Source of the DNA: Anaerolineaceae bacterium UBA6107
GTDB taxonomy: Bacteria; Chloroflexota; Anaerolineae; Anaerolineales; Anaerolineaceae
DNA: 10,359 bases
Reading direction: 5' to 3'
NCBI GenBank assembly: GCA_002428455.1
Contig: DIWL01000091.1
Span: 1-10,359, forward strand
Below, in pieces: positions 1 to 6,510 of the stretch (the stretch's first letter is position 1; each line of letters opens with the position of its first letter). The notes under the pieces are model-generated. The model made no database searches and was not told the DNA's origin. It saw only the letters and a list, made by a program, of their open reading frames with translations. The translations under genes were made by a program, and so were the position numbers.

Positions 1-2
1 CA

Positions 3-683
3 GCTCACCTGCACCTTGACGTTCGCGGTGAGGGAGTTATTACTGCTGCTGACATTCAGGCTCCGGCTGAAGTAGAGATTGTCAACCCGGAACTTTACCT
101 GTTCACGGTTGATGATCCCAAGACCAGGCTGGATATCGATTTCACCGTAGATCGCGGCCGGGGTTACTCCCCCGCAACTGATCGCAGCGGCAAGTTGCCC
201 ATTGGTGATCTACCCGTGGATGCGATCTACAGTCCGGTGAAAAGGGTGAATTTCTCGGTAGGATATGCTCGTGTGGGTCAAAGTACCAATTTTGACCGCC
301 TCGTGCTGGAAATCTGGACGGATGGAACGATCTCACCTGAGAAGGCTTTATCCTCCTCAGCCCAGGTTATCATTGATCACTTGCGGCTCATTTCCGGCGT
401 CACGGAAGAATCAGTGTTGTTGGGAGTTGAAAAGGAAGTTGTTGGCAGTCATCTGACCAGCGAGGCCGCTGAAACCCCCATTGAGAATCTTGACCTGTCT
501 GTGCGCGTTTTCAATTCACTGAAACGCACCGGAGTCAAAACCGTTGGGGATGTGCTTGAACTACTGGACAAAGGTGATGAAGCTGTGATGTCCATCCGCA
601 ATTTTGGCGAGAAGAGCTTGGATGAGCTTCGCGACAAGATGAAAGAAAAAGGCTTCATGCAAGACGAAAATGAGTTGGAGTAG
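3..683 (+). CDS. rpoA: DNA-directed RNA polymerase subunit alpha, 5'-truncated by the window edge
   Basis: This is the alpha subunit, which scaffolds assembly of RNA polymerase and contacts UP elements and activators. The frame is open from base 3 with no start, and 226 residues are visible, so roughly the first 90-100 residues lie upstream. The visible part begins inside the N-terminal dimerisation/insert region (HLDVRGEG, then PELYLFTVDD) and continues through the NTD end (VLEIWTDGTISPEKAL). A linker follows, then the C-terminal helix-hairpin-helix domain. That domain has PIENLDLSVRVFNSLKR, with the DNA-contacting Arg of the LSVR motif, and IRNFGEKSLDELRDK, matching the family's I-x-N-x-G-x-KSL turn. 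The stop at 681-683 overlaps the rplQ ribosome-binding region (GGAG 677-680), so the two are translationally coupled. Recognition is secure. The missing N-terminus is only an effect of the window boundary. Confidence 0.97.
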   Translation, partial: AHLHLDVRGEGVITAADIQAPAEVEIVNPELYLFTVDDPKTRLDIDFTVDRGRGYSPATDRSGKLPIGDLPVDAIYSPVKRVNFSVGYARVGQSTNFDRLVLEIWTDGTISPEKALSSSAQVIIDHLRLISGVTEESVLLGVEKEVVGSHLTSEAAETPIENLDLSVRVFNSLKRTGVKTVGDVLELLDKGDEAVMSIRNFGEKSLDELRDKMKEKGFMQDENELE

Positions 684-689
684 GTAGAT

Positions 690-1067
690 ATGCGTCATCA
701 AATTGCAGGTTACAAACTTGGAAGACAGAAAGATGCGCGTGCCGGCTTGCGCCGCACGATGGTCAAACAATTATTCGAACACGAGCGCATCCAGACCACC
801 CGCGCCAAAGCGATGTTTATCCGTGGTGAAGCTGAAGAATTGATCACCCTGGCACGCCGTAGCGGCAAAGGAACAGATGCAGAGAAGGTGCATGCTCGTA
901 GACTTGCGGCAGCCCGTCTTGGCGATGCTGTGCTGGTGAAAAAATTGTTCGACGAAATTGCCCCGCGTTATGAAAACCGCAATGGCGGTTACACACGCGT
1001 CAACAAATTAGGACCGCGTCTCGGTGATTCTGCTGAGATGGTTCTGATCGAGCTGGTTGAAGAATAA
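690..1067 (+). CDS. rplQ: 50S ribosomal protein L17
   Basis: This is L17 of the large ribosomal subunit, which lies near the exit of the nascent-peptide tunnel. The 125-residue length is normal for bacterial L17. The N-terminus reads MRHQIAGYKLGRQKDARAG, close to the family's MRHRxxGxKLGRxxxHR pattern. The diagnostic LFEHERIQTTRAKA and EELITLAR segments follow, and the protein ends with GGYTRVNKLGPRLGDSAEMVLIEL (the last part is the family's YTRI-x-R-x-G-D-x-A-x-M-x-x-IEL ending). The start ATG 690 is preceded by GGAG at 677-680 with a 9-base spacer, inside the end of rpoA. The gene sits six bases after rpoA, the standard rpoA-rplQ order. It carries no oddities. Confidence 0.97.
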   Translation: MRHQIAGYKLGRQKDARAGLRRTMVKQLFEHERIQTTRAKAMFIRGEAEELITLARRSGKGTDAEKVHARRLAAARLGDAVLVKKLFDEIAPRYENRNGGYTRVNKLGPRLGDSAEMVLIELVEE

Positions 1068-1096
1068 TCCTTCCGGCAAAAGCTGGACGGATTGGA

Positions 1097-1867
1097 ATGG
1101 CCCTTTACAAACTTATCCTCGCTTACGACGGTACTGATTTTTCCGGTATTCAACGCCAGGGAAGAGTACGCACTGTCCAGGGAGAGCTTGAAAAATCGCT
1201 TGGAGAGTTGGGATGGCAGGAGAAAACCCTGCTATTCGCCGGGCGCACCGATGCAGGTGTTCATGCTTCCGGACAGGTTGCGACATGTGCGCTGGATTGG
1301 CAACACTCATCTGCTGATCTACGCCAAGCGTTGAACGCCAGATTGCCGCAGGATGTCTCCATACTGGAGGTATCCACGGTTGAAGCAGAATTCCAACCCC
1401 GTTATGATGCTTCAAGCCGTGAGTATCACTACACCGTCTATCACATGGCAGTTCGTCAGCCTCTGAGAGAACGCTTTGCATGGAGAATCTGGCCTGCATT
1501 GGATCTGGATCGCATGGAGCAATGTGCTGCGATTTTTATCGGACGGCACGATTTCTCTGCTTTTGGCAGGGCAATGAAAAAAGGCGGTAACACTGTGCGA
1601 GAAGTGTTTACCAGCCGGTGGTTTGCCACCGATGATGGCTGTCGATATGAGATAGAAGCCAACGCGTTTCTGTACCATATGGTCAGGCGGCTGGTTTACG
1701 TTCAGGTGCGGTATGCCCAGGGTGGTATCTCACTTGAGGAGGTAAAACAAGGGCTCACGCAGGGACGATCATTAAAACCGGGATTAGCTCCAGCGCATGG
1801 GCTGGTACTGGCAAATGTGCACTACAACGGCAAGCGTCGTGAACTAAACGAGGATGAGGTAAACTAA
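1097..1867 (+). CDS. truA: tRNA pseudouridine(38-40) synthase TruA
   Basis: TruA isomerises uridines 38, 39 and 40 in the tRNA anticodon stem to pseudouridine. The protein is 256 residues, a usual TruA length. Visible motifs are the N-terminal LILAYDGTDFSGIQRQ (family: YDGxxFxGxQxQ), RTVQGELEKSL, and the catalytic loop GRTDAGVHA around residues 49-57, with Asp52 as the catalytic aspartate. FIGRHDFSAF is near the middle and FLYHMVRRLV in the C-terminal half. The start ATG 1097 has a weak purine-rich stretch (GGACGGA, 1085-1091) in front. It lies 29 bases after rplQ and 41 bases before the preferred rplM start. The gene order rplQ-truA-rplM-rpsI is common in bacteria and supports a single operon. 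A second reading frame across its 5' half is only a shadow. Confidence 0.96.
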   Translation: MALYKLILAYDGTDFSGIQRQGRVRTVQGELEKSLGELGWQEKTLLFAGRTDAGVHASGQVATCALDWQHSSADLRQALNARLPQDVSILEVSTVEAEFQPRYDASSREYHYTVYHMAVRQPLRERFAWRIWPALDLDRMEQCAAIFIGRHDFSAFGRAMKKGGNTVREVFTSRWFATDDGCRYEIEANAFLYHMVRRLVYVQVRYAQGGISLEEVKQGLTQGRSLKPGLAPAHGLVLANVHYNGKRRELNEDEVN

Positions 1868-1896
1868 CAAATAATGTGACGGCTGGACCGTCCGAT

Positions 1897-1900
1897 GGAG
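1897..1900 (+). promoter_or_regulatory. Ribosome-binding site that decides the rplM start
   Basis: GGAG at 1897-1900 is 8 bases before GTG 1909, a normal Shine-Dalgarno spacing. The alternative GTG at 1876 only has a GAGG about 15 bases upstream, at the end of truA. Together with the protein alignment, this selects 1909 as the start. Confidence 0.7.
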
Positions 1901-1908
1901 ATGAGATA

Positions 1909-2334
1909 GTGGACAAAACTTACGTCCTAAAAGGAAAACAGGAACCTGAATGGTTACTGGTGGATGCAACCGGACAGGGAGTTGGTCGCCTTGCGACCCA
2001 GATCGCCCATTACCTGTTGGGTAAACACAAACCCACTTACACACCGGGTGTGGATATGGGTGATGTGGTAGTCGTCATCAATGTTTCAAAACTGGACATC
2101 AGTCAGAAACGCCTTGACGAAAAGAATTATTACAAGCATTCCAACTACCCTGGTGGTTTGAAAACCGTGGGTATGAGGGACCAGATGAAAGTTCACCCTG
2201 ATCGGGTGATCACATCAGCTGTATGGGGTATGCTCCCGCATAATCGGATGGGACGCAAGTTATTGAAACGTCTCAAAGTATACGCCGAGAGCGAGCATCC
2301 GCACGCTGCGCAAAACCCAAAACCGGTTGCTTAA
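1909..2334 (+). CDS. rplM: 50S ribosomal protein L13
   Basis: This is L13, an early-assembling protein of the large subunit. From GTG 1909 the product is 141 residues and begins (M)DKTYVLKGKQEPEWLLVDA, aligning with the family's short N-terminus (typically M-KTY-x-x-K). Further on come GRLATQIAHYLLGKHKP, the MGDVVVVINVSKL stretch, KNYYKHSNYPGGLK and AVWGMLPHNRMGRKLLKRLKVY, all characteristic of L13. GGAG at 1897-1900 lies 8 bases before GTG 1909. The in-frame GTG at 1876 would add 11 residues (TAGPSDGDE-like, unlike L13) and has no well-spaced ribosome-binding site, so 1909 is preferred. The stop overlaps the AAGGAG of rpsI, indicating coupled translation. Function is certain; only the start is open to debate. 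Confidence 0.95.
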   Translation: MDKTYVLKGKQEPEWLLVDATGQGVGRLATQIAHYLLGKHKPTYTPGVDMGDVVVVINVSKLDISQKRLDEKNYYKHSNYPGGLKTVGMRDQMKVHPDRVITSAVWGMLPHNRMGRKLLKRLKVYAESEHPHAAQNPKPVA

Positions 2335-2349
2335 AGGAGCTGGAAGAAG

Positions 2350-2745
2350 ATGTCGAATCAGTATTATGAAGGTATTGGACGCCGTAAAGAGAGCACTGCC
2401 AGAGTTCGCCTGATGAGCGGAACTGGAAAGTTCATCGTCAACGATCGACCGGTGGAAGAGTATTTTCCCCGAACCGGTGACATTGAATCCATCCTGGGCC
2501 CTTTGGCTGCAGCAGAACAGGACCGCGCAACCTTTGATATCACAGCCACAGTCCGTGGTGGTGGTGTAACTGGTCAAACGGATTCCGTCCAGCTGGGTCT
2601 TGCCCGTGCGCTGGTAAAATTAAACGCCGAAAATACTACGCTGCTGCGTAAAGGTGGTTTTCTTACCCGTGATCCGCGAGTGAAGGAACGCAAGAAACCA
2701 GGTCTCAAACGGGCCCGCAAGGCACCTACCTACACCAAGCGTTAA
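2350..2745 (+). CDS. rpsI: 30S ribosomal protein S9
   Basis: This is S9 of the small subunit, whose C-terminal tail reaches the P-site tRNA. The length of 131 residues is typical. It opens with QYYEGIGRRKESTARVRL (family: GxGRRKxxxARV) and has GKFIVNDRPVEEYF. The central glycine motif is GGGVTGQTDSVQLGLARAL, and the basic end is LTRDPRVKERKKPGLKRARK followed by APTYTKR. Two details differ from the common pattern: the Arg/His pair often found after the GQ motif is replaced by Gln/Leu, and the usual SKR tail is TKR. Both look like lineage variation, not damage. AAGGAG at 2334-2339 precedes ATG 2350 with a 10-base spacer. The gene directly follows rplM, as in most bacteria. Confidence 0.96.
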   Translation: MSNQYYEGIGRRKESTARVRLMSGTGKFIVNDRPVEEYFPRTGDIESILGPLAAAEQDRATFDITATVRGGGVTGQTDSVQLGLARALVKLNAENTTLLRKGGFLTRDPRVKERKKPGLKRARKAPTYTKR

Positions 2746-2749
2746 ATCT

Positions 2750-2766
2750 CCAGGATTTCATCCTGG
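2750..2766 (+). terminator. Small perfect hairpin after rpsI, possible weak terminator
   Basis: CCAGGA (2750-2755) and TCCTGG (2761-2766) form a perfect 6-bp stem with a 5-base loop, four bases after the rpsI stop. No T-run follows, so intrinsic termination is doubtful. It could instead protect the 3' end of the ribosomal operon mRNA or act together with the larger hairpin downstream. Confidence 0.4.
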
Positions 2767-2774
2767 TCTGGATG

Positions 2775-2848
2775 AGATGCAGTTGTTGCGGGGCGATCTG
2801 GACGGATCGATCACGATCAATGTCCACAGCCCGGTAATGACTGCATCT
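2775..2848 (+). repeat. Long imperfect inverted repeat (74-base stem-loop) before mazG
   Basis: The outer arms AGATGCAGT (2775-2783) and ACTGCATCT (2840-2848) are a perfect 9-bp match. Pairing continues inward with three G-T wobbles and one G-G mismatch to GGGC/GCCC (2791-2794 with 2829-2832). After a small internal loop it resumes with TGGAC/GTCCA (2799-2803 with 2822-2826), then GATCG/CGATC (2805-2809 with 2814-2818) around the loop ATCA. The sequence after it, TTTACATTT, is only moderately T-rich. The structure stops 8 bases before the GGAG of mazG. It could be an RNA element (terminator, attenuator or mazG leader) or the remnant of a small palindromic repeat or MITE. Which of these it is cannot be told from one copy. 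Confidence 0.65.
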
Positions 2849-2867
2849 TTACATTTGGAGAAGATGT

Positions 2868-4346
2868 ATGAGCGAAAAAAAGATCAAGGAGTTGATTTTC
2901 TGTGGAGTCTGGGCGGATCCTGAAACGGTCAGACAAGCTGCCAAGGCTGCAACGGTGATCATCGCGCGTGGAAAATTTTCGTCCAGTTGGCTGGTTGATA
3001 TTGGTGTTGAGGCTGGAAATACCTGGGAATTTGCTCAGGGGGTGCAGGGTAAGGACTTTGAGATCATCCACGGACAATTGATGGCTCTGATTCCTGAGAC
3101 TGTGGACATACGTGTTTTATACGTAACACCGTTGCAACCTTTTGCTATTGACCTGGTGGGCAGGCAGTTGGCCGAACAGGCGGAGTACATAATAGAAATC
3201 CCGGGCGCAGATACTTTAACAGCCTTGTTGACACTGGATGGAACGATTGCGAATGGATCCGTCCAATCTTTGGATGGATTGAAGATTCTGCGTGACCAAT
3301 ATCCTGCTTTTTCTCCCTCGATGCCGGTTGTGTTGCATTTGGCTGGAATTATCCCCGCCAACTCCACGTTGCTAAGTTCATTGCTACAGGTTTACCCGGC
3401 TGGCACTCCGGTTTATCTGCTGGAGAGTGTAAAGCCGGGAAAATGGCAAAGCTCTCACGTTGAAAAGATCGGCGAATTGGATTCCTCTACCCTCGCTCTC
3501 TATATTCCAGCTTTGTCGGTTGATGCTTCACTGGAGAGTTTTATGCAGGTGATTGCCCGCTTACGTGCACCGGATGGTTGTCCGTGGGATCGAAAACAGA
3601 CTCACACCAGCCTGCGGACTTACCTGCTGGAGGAAACCTACGAAGCACTGGAGGCACTGGATAACCAGGACATGACCGGTTTGAAGGAAGAATTGGGGGA
3701 CCTGTTGTTGCAGATCGCATTGCACTCGCAAATTGCGGCAGAAACCGATACCTTCACCATTACCCAGGTGATACAGAGCATCAGCCGAAAGATCGTTTCC
3801 CGTCATCCGCACGTTTTCGGGGAAGTGACCGTTAAAGATGACAGGGATGTCGTGCAGAACTGGGAAAAGTTGAAAGAGATCGAACGGGCTGAAAATGGCC
3901 GTGAAAACCAGCAGGGACTGCTGGACGGCATTCCGGGTATCCTCCCGGCACTTTCACAAGCGCAATCGATCCAGGATCGTGCTGCCAGGGTCGGTTTTGA
4001 CTGGCCGGAGATCCAGCCGGTACTGGATAAAGTGATGGAGGAAATGCAGGAAGTAAACGATGCAGCCAATGCCATCGACCGTGCCGGCGAGTTGGGGGAT
4101 CTTCTGTTTGCGGTGGTTAACCTGGTCAGGTGGTATGGGGTGGACGCGGAATCCGCCTTGCGTTCTACCAACACGAAATTCCGCAAGCGCTTTGCTTATA
4201 TCGAGGCTGAAGCGAGAAAAGCTGGAAAAGAACTGCAACAAATGAGCCTGGCGGAGATGGACGTTTTGTGGGAAGCCGCGAAGGAATTTGATCAGAAACT
4301 TCACATAATTGCCGGTGCAGAGATTGAAAGGAACGCTAGGTTATAA
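2868..4346 (+). CDS. mazG: MazG nucleotide pyrophosphohydrolase with degenerate N-terminal methylase-like domain (YabN-type)
   Basis: MazG hydrolyses nucleoside triphosphates, often non-canonical ones, to monophosphate and pyrophosphate, cleaning the nucleotide pool. The protein is 492 residues. Residues from about 231 carry the MazG tandem: RAPDGCPWDRKQTH, then E255, E256 and E259 followed by ELGD (E275, D278) as the Mg-binding EExxE...ExxD set. A second copy has EEMQEV (E391, E392, E395) and ELGD (E408, D411) near residues 390-411. Between them lies the family's PGILPALSQAQSIQDRAARVGFDW. The first ~225 residues correspond in layout to the tetrapyrrole-methylase domain of YabN-like proteins (IPGADTLTALL resembles its VPG-x-SS region). 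However, the N-terminal glycine-rich GxGxGD loop is replaced by CGVWADPE, so methylase activity is doubtful. GGAG at 2857-2860 precedes ATG 2868 by 7 bases. An ATG at 2864 is out of frame. Confidence 0.93.
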   Translation: MSEKKIKELIFCGVWADPETVRQAAKAATVIIARGKFSSSWLVDIGVEAGNTWEFAQGVQGKDFEIIHGQLMALIPETVDIRVLYVTPLQPFAIDLVGRQLAEQAEYIIEIPGADTLTALLTLDGTIANGSVQSLDGLKILRDQYPAFSPSMPVVLHLAGIIPANSTLLSSLLQVYPAGTPVYLLESVKPGKWQSSHVEKIGELDSSTLALYIPALSVDASLESFMQVIARLRAPDGCPWDRKQTHTSLRTYLLEETYEALEALDNQDMTGLKEELGDLLLQIALHSQIAAETDTFTITQVIQSISRKIVSRHPHVFGEVTVKDDRDVVQNWEKLKEIERAENGRENQQGLLDGIPGILPALSQAQSIQDRAARVGFDWPEIQPVLDKVMEEMQEVNDAANAIDRAGELGDLLFAVVNLVRWYGVDAESALRSTNTKFRKRFAYIEAEARKAGKELQQMSLAEMDVLWEAAKEFDQKLHIIAGAEIERNARL

Positions 4347-4347
4347 T
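4342..4347 (+). promoter_or_regulatory. Possible -10 box for the formimidoyltransferase-cyclodeaminase gene
   Basis: A perfect TATAAT overlaps the mazG stop codon and lies 27 bases before ATG 4375. I found no convincing -35 element at 16-18 bases: TTGAAA at 4324-4329 is too close, with a 12-base spacer. It is a weak call, helped only by the same hexamer occurring at two other gene junctions of the window. Confidence 0.3.
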
Positions 4348-4374
4348 TAGCGCATCTTGTTAGCGAGGGTGACG

Positions 4375-5910
4375 ATGACTCAACCATTGATAGAATGTAT
4401 CCCGAATTTTTCTGAAGCCCGCCGACCAGAGGTGGTGGAAGCGATCGTTGCAGTTATCATTGCCGTGCCGGGAGTGAACGTGCTGGACCGTCATTCTGAT
4501 CTGGATCACAACCGGACAGTCATCACGATGGTGGGAGCTCCGGATGCGGTCGAAGAAGCGGCGTTTCAGTCGATCAAGAAAGCCCAGGAGTTGATCGATC
4601 TTAACCAGCATGAAGGAGCACATCCACGCATTGGTGCGGCAGATGTAGTTCCTTTTGTGCCGATTTCGGGCGTTAGCATGACCGAGTGCGTGGAAATTGC
4701 ACGCCGGCTCGGAAAACGGGTGGGAGAAGAATTGTCCATCCCGGTTTATTTATACGAAGATGCCGCGACCAAACCCGACCGCCAAAACCTGGAAAATATC
4801 CGCAAAGGTCAATTCGAAGGGCTGAAGGTTGACATCGAAAAAGATTTGGACCGCGCACCTGATTTTGGGCCAGCCAGGCTGGGCAGCGCCGGGGCTACAG
4901 TGATCGGTGCACGTGCGCCATTGATCGCATTTAATGTATACCTAACGACCGGGGACGTGGAAATTGCCCAAAAAATCGCCAAAGCCGTACGGAATTCCTC
5001 CGGCGGTCTGCGATATGTAAAAGGGATGGGTGTGCTCGTGGATGGCATGGCACAAGTCTCAATGAACCTGACCAATTACAAAAAGACTCCCATATTCCGG
5101 GTTGTTGAACTGGTACGTCGAGAAGCCCAACGTTTTGGGGTGGGCATCCATCACAGTGAGCTGGTGGGATTGATCCCGCAAGACGCACTGGTCGACACAG
5201 CCGTCTGGTATACCCAGATGGACCAGTTCGAAGCGGCACAGATCCTTGAGACCCGCTTGTACTCAGCACAACAGACCGGATCCTCTGCACAGGTAGATCC
5301 GTACGCTTTTATCCATGACCTGGCAAGCGCCAATCCGACCCCGGGCGGTGGATCAGCAGCTGCGTTTACCGCAGCTGAAGCGGCCGGATTGGTAGCGATG
5401 GTGGGTCGGGTGACCGTTGGGAAGAAGAATTACGCTGCAGTTGAATCTCGCATGTGGCAGATGATCGAAGAAGCGGACCGTTTGCTGGCGGAGTTGACCA
5501 GTGCAGTGCAGGAGGACGCGGACGCTTTCAATGCCATAATGAAGGCATTTAAACTGCCGAAGAATAGCCCGGAGGAGGTCACAGCGCGAGGGGAGGCAGT
5601 TGAACAGGCTACCCTTGGCGCGGCGATCGTACCACACCGTGTAGCCGGGTTGGCGATGCGGGTGTTGCGGTTGGCGCTCTCAGCAGTGGAGCATGGCAAC
5701 TTGAATGCCATTTCAGACGGGGCGTCGGCTGCCAACCTGGCGATTGCCGCAGTCCGCAGCGCTATTTTAAACGTTAGGATCAACCGAAAAGCATTGAAAG
5801 ATCCGTCCGCCGCAGATGATCTCTTGCTGGACGTACAGGGTTATGAAACAGAGATTGTTGGAATCGAGCAGAAGATCGCTCAATTCCTGGCGGATCGGGC
5901 ACAATTCTAA
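4375..5910 (+). CDS. ftcD: Bifunctional glutamate formimidoyltransferase / formimidoyltetrahydrofolate cyclodeaminase
   Basis: The N-terminal part transfers the formimino group from formiminoglutamate to tetrahydrofolate. The C-terminal part releases ammonia to give 5,10-methenyl-tetrahydrofolate. From ATG 4375 the protein is 511 residues, near the length of animal FTCD, so both activities are fused. The formimidoyltransferase domain starts LIECIPNFSEARRPEVV and contains HEGAHPRIGAADVVPFVPI, with H83 matching the catalytic His of the family. The C-terminal subdomain includes GLRYVKGMGVLVDGMAQVSM. The cyclodeaminase domain begins near residue 315 with NPTPGGGSAAAF, its conserved glycine-rich motif, and ends in NVRIN and IEQKIAQF helices. 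GAGG at 4365-4368 is 6 bases before ATG 4375. A TTG at 4357 is in frame but less likely. No other histidine-degradation gene is nearby, so its pathway here is uncertain. Confidence 0.94.
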   Translation: MTQPLIECIPNFSEARRPEVVEAIVAVIIAVPGVNVLDRHSDLDHNRTVITMVGAPDAVEEAAFQSIKKAQELIDLNQHEGAHPRIGAADVVPFVPISGVSMTECVEIARRLGKRVGEELSIPVYLYEDAATKPDRQNLENIRKGQFEGLKVDIEKDLDRAPDFGPARLGSAGATVIGARAPLIAFNVYLTTGDVEIAQKIAKAVRNSSGGLRYVKGMGVLVDGMAQVSMNLTNYKKTPIFRVVELVRREAQRFGVGIHHSELVGLIPQDALVDTAVWYTQMDQFEAAQILETRLYSAQQTGSSAQVDPYAFIHDLASANPTPGGGSAAAFTAAEAAGLVAMVGRVTVGKKNYAAVESRMWQMIEEADRLLAELTSAVQEDADAFNAIMKAFKLPKNSPEEVTARGEAVEQATLGAAIVPHRVAGLAMRVLRLALSAVEHGNLNAISDGASAANLAIAAVRSAILNVRINRKALKDPSAADDLLLDVQGYETEIVGIEQKIAQFLADRAQF

Positions 5911-5933
5911 GCGTTAGTCCAAGGAGCTTCTCA

Positions 5934-6488
5934 ATGGGCATCAAGGCAGACAGCTGGATCAAGAAAATGGCGCTGGAACACCACATGATCGAACCTTTCG
6001 TTGAGAACCAGGTGCGTGATGGGGTGATCTCATTTGGCCTTTCATCCTACGGGTATGACATCCGGGTGGCGGATGAGTTCAAGATCTTCACCAACGTATA
6101 CAGCGCAATCGTTGACCCAAAGAAATTCGATCCACGCTCAATGATCGATTTTAATGGTGAAGTTTGTGTGATTCCGCCGAATTCTTTTGCGCTGGCACGC
6201 ACGGTAGAGTATTTCCGCATCCCGCGCTCGATCCTCACCATTTGCGTAGGAAAAAGCACTTATGCGCGCTGCGGCATTATTGTAAATGTGACCCCGTTTG
6301 AGCCGGAATGGGAAGGGTTTGTAACACTGGAAATTTCAAATACGACCCCGTTGCCGGCAAAGATCTATGCTAATGAAGGGATTGCACAGGTGCTGTTCTT
6401 TGATGGGGATGCGGTTTGCGACGTTTCTTATGCGGACCGTAAGGGCAAGTATCAGAACCAGCAGTCGATTCTTCTGCCGCGTTTATAA
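5934..6488 (+). CDS. dcd: dCTP deaminase
   Basis: Dcd deaminates dCTP to dUTP, the first step of the deaminase route to dTMP. The 184-residue length fits the trimeric Dcd/dUTPase fold. Evidence includes the N-terminal substrate-binding stretch SFGLSSYGYDIRVADEF and FALARTVEYFRIPR. The catalytic core is VGKSTYARCGI (R112, equivalent to the active-site Arg of E. coli Dcd), followed by PFEPEWEGFVTLEISNTTPLP, where E133 is the expected catalytic glutamate. The end reads YADRKGKYQNQQ, matching the family's C-terminal KYQ lid. AAGGAG at 5921-5926 lies 7 bases before ATG 5934. Whether it also has dUTPase activity, as in bifunctional homologues, cannot be settled by eye. It follows ftcD by 23 bases and probably shares its transcript. 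Confidence 0.95.
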   Translation: MGIKADSWIKKMALEHHMIEPFVENQVRDGVISFGLSSYGYDIRVADEFKIFTNVYSAIVDPKKFDPRSMIDFNGEVCVIPPNSFALARTVEYFRIPRSILTICVGKSTYARCGIIVNVTPFEPEWEGFVTLEISNTTPLPAKIYANEGIAQVLFFDGDAVCDVSYADRKGKYQNQQSILLPRL

Positions 6489-6495
6489 AACAGGA

Positions 6496-6501
6496 TATAA
6501 T
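6496..6501 (+). promoter_or_regulatory. Possible -10 box for the deacetylase lipoprotein gene
   Basis: A perfect TATAAT lies 9 bases before ATG 6511. If used, transcription would begin about 2-4 bases before the start codon, giving a nearly leaderless mRNA. This fits the lack of a good Shine-Dalgarno: only an AGGA about 15 bases upstream. The -35 region is poor (TTCTGC at about 6472-6477), so the call is tentative. Confidence 0.35.
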
Positions 6502-6510
6502 CCCTCCGAA

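Noticed and set aside
1092..1334. 80-residue open frame overlapping the start of truA
   Set aside because: It is a shadow frame of truA, which has the full TruA motif set; the overlapping product has no recognisable features.
3803..4186. 127-residue minus-strand frame opposite mazG
   Set aside because: It is antisense to conserved MazG motifs, is Ser/Arg-rich, and has no ribosome-binding site or homology I recognise.
4324..4329. TTGAAA as a -35 box for the TATAAT at 4342
   Set aside because: The spacer is only 12 bases, too short for a sigma-70-type promoter.
4357..4374. TTG start for the FTCD gene
   Set aside because: It adds six residues not seen in the family. ATG 4375 has GAGG 6 bases upstream and gives the normal N-terminus.
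6367..6510. Upstream in-frame extension of the deacetylase lipoprotein
   Set aside because: It overlaps dcd in another frame, encodes basic and Cys-rich residues unlike a signal peptide, and would bury the clear KK-hydrophobic-LSGC signal that starts at ATG 6511.
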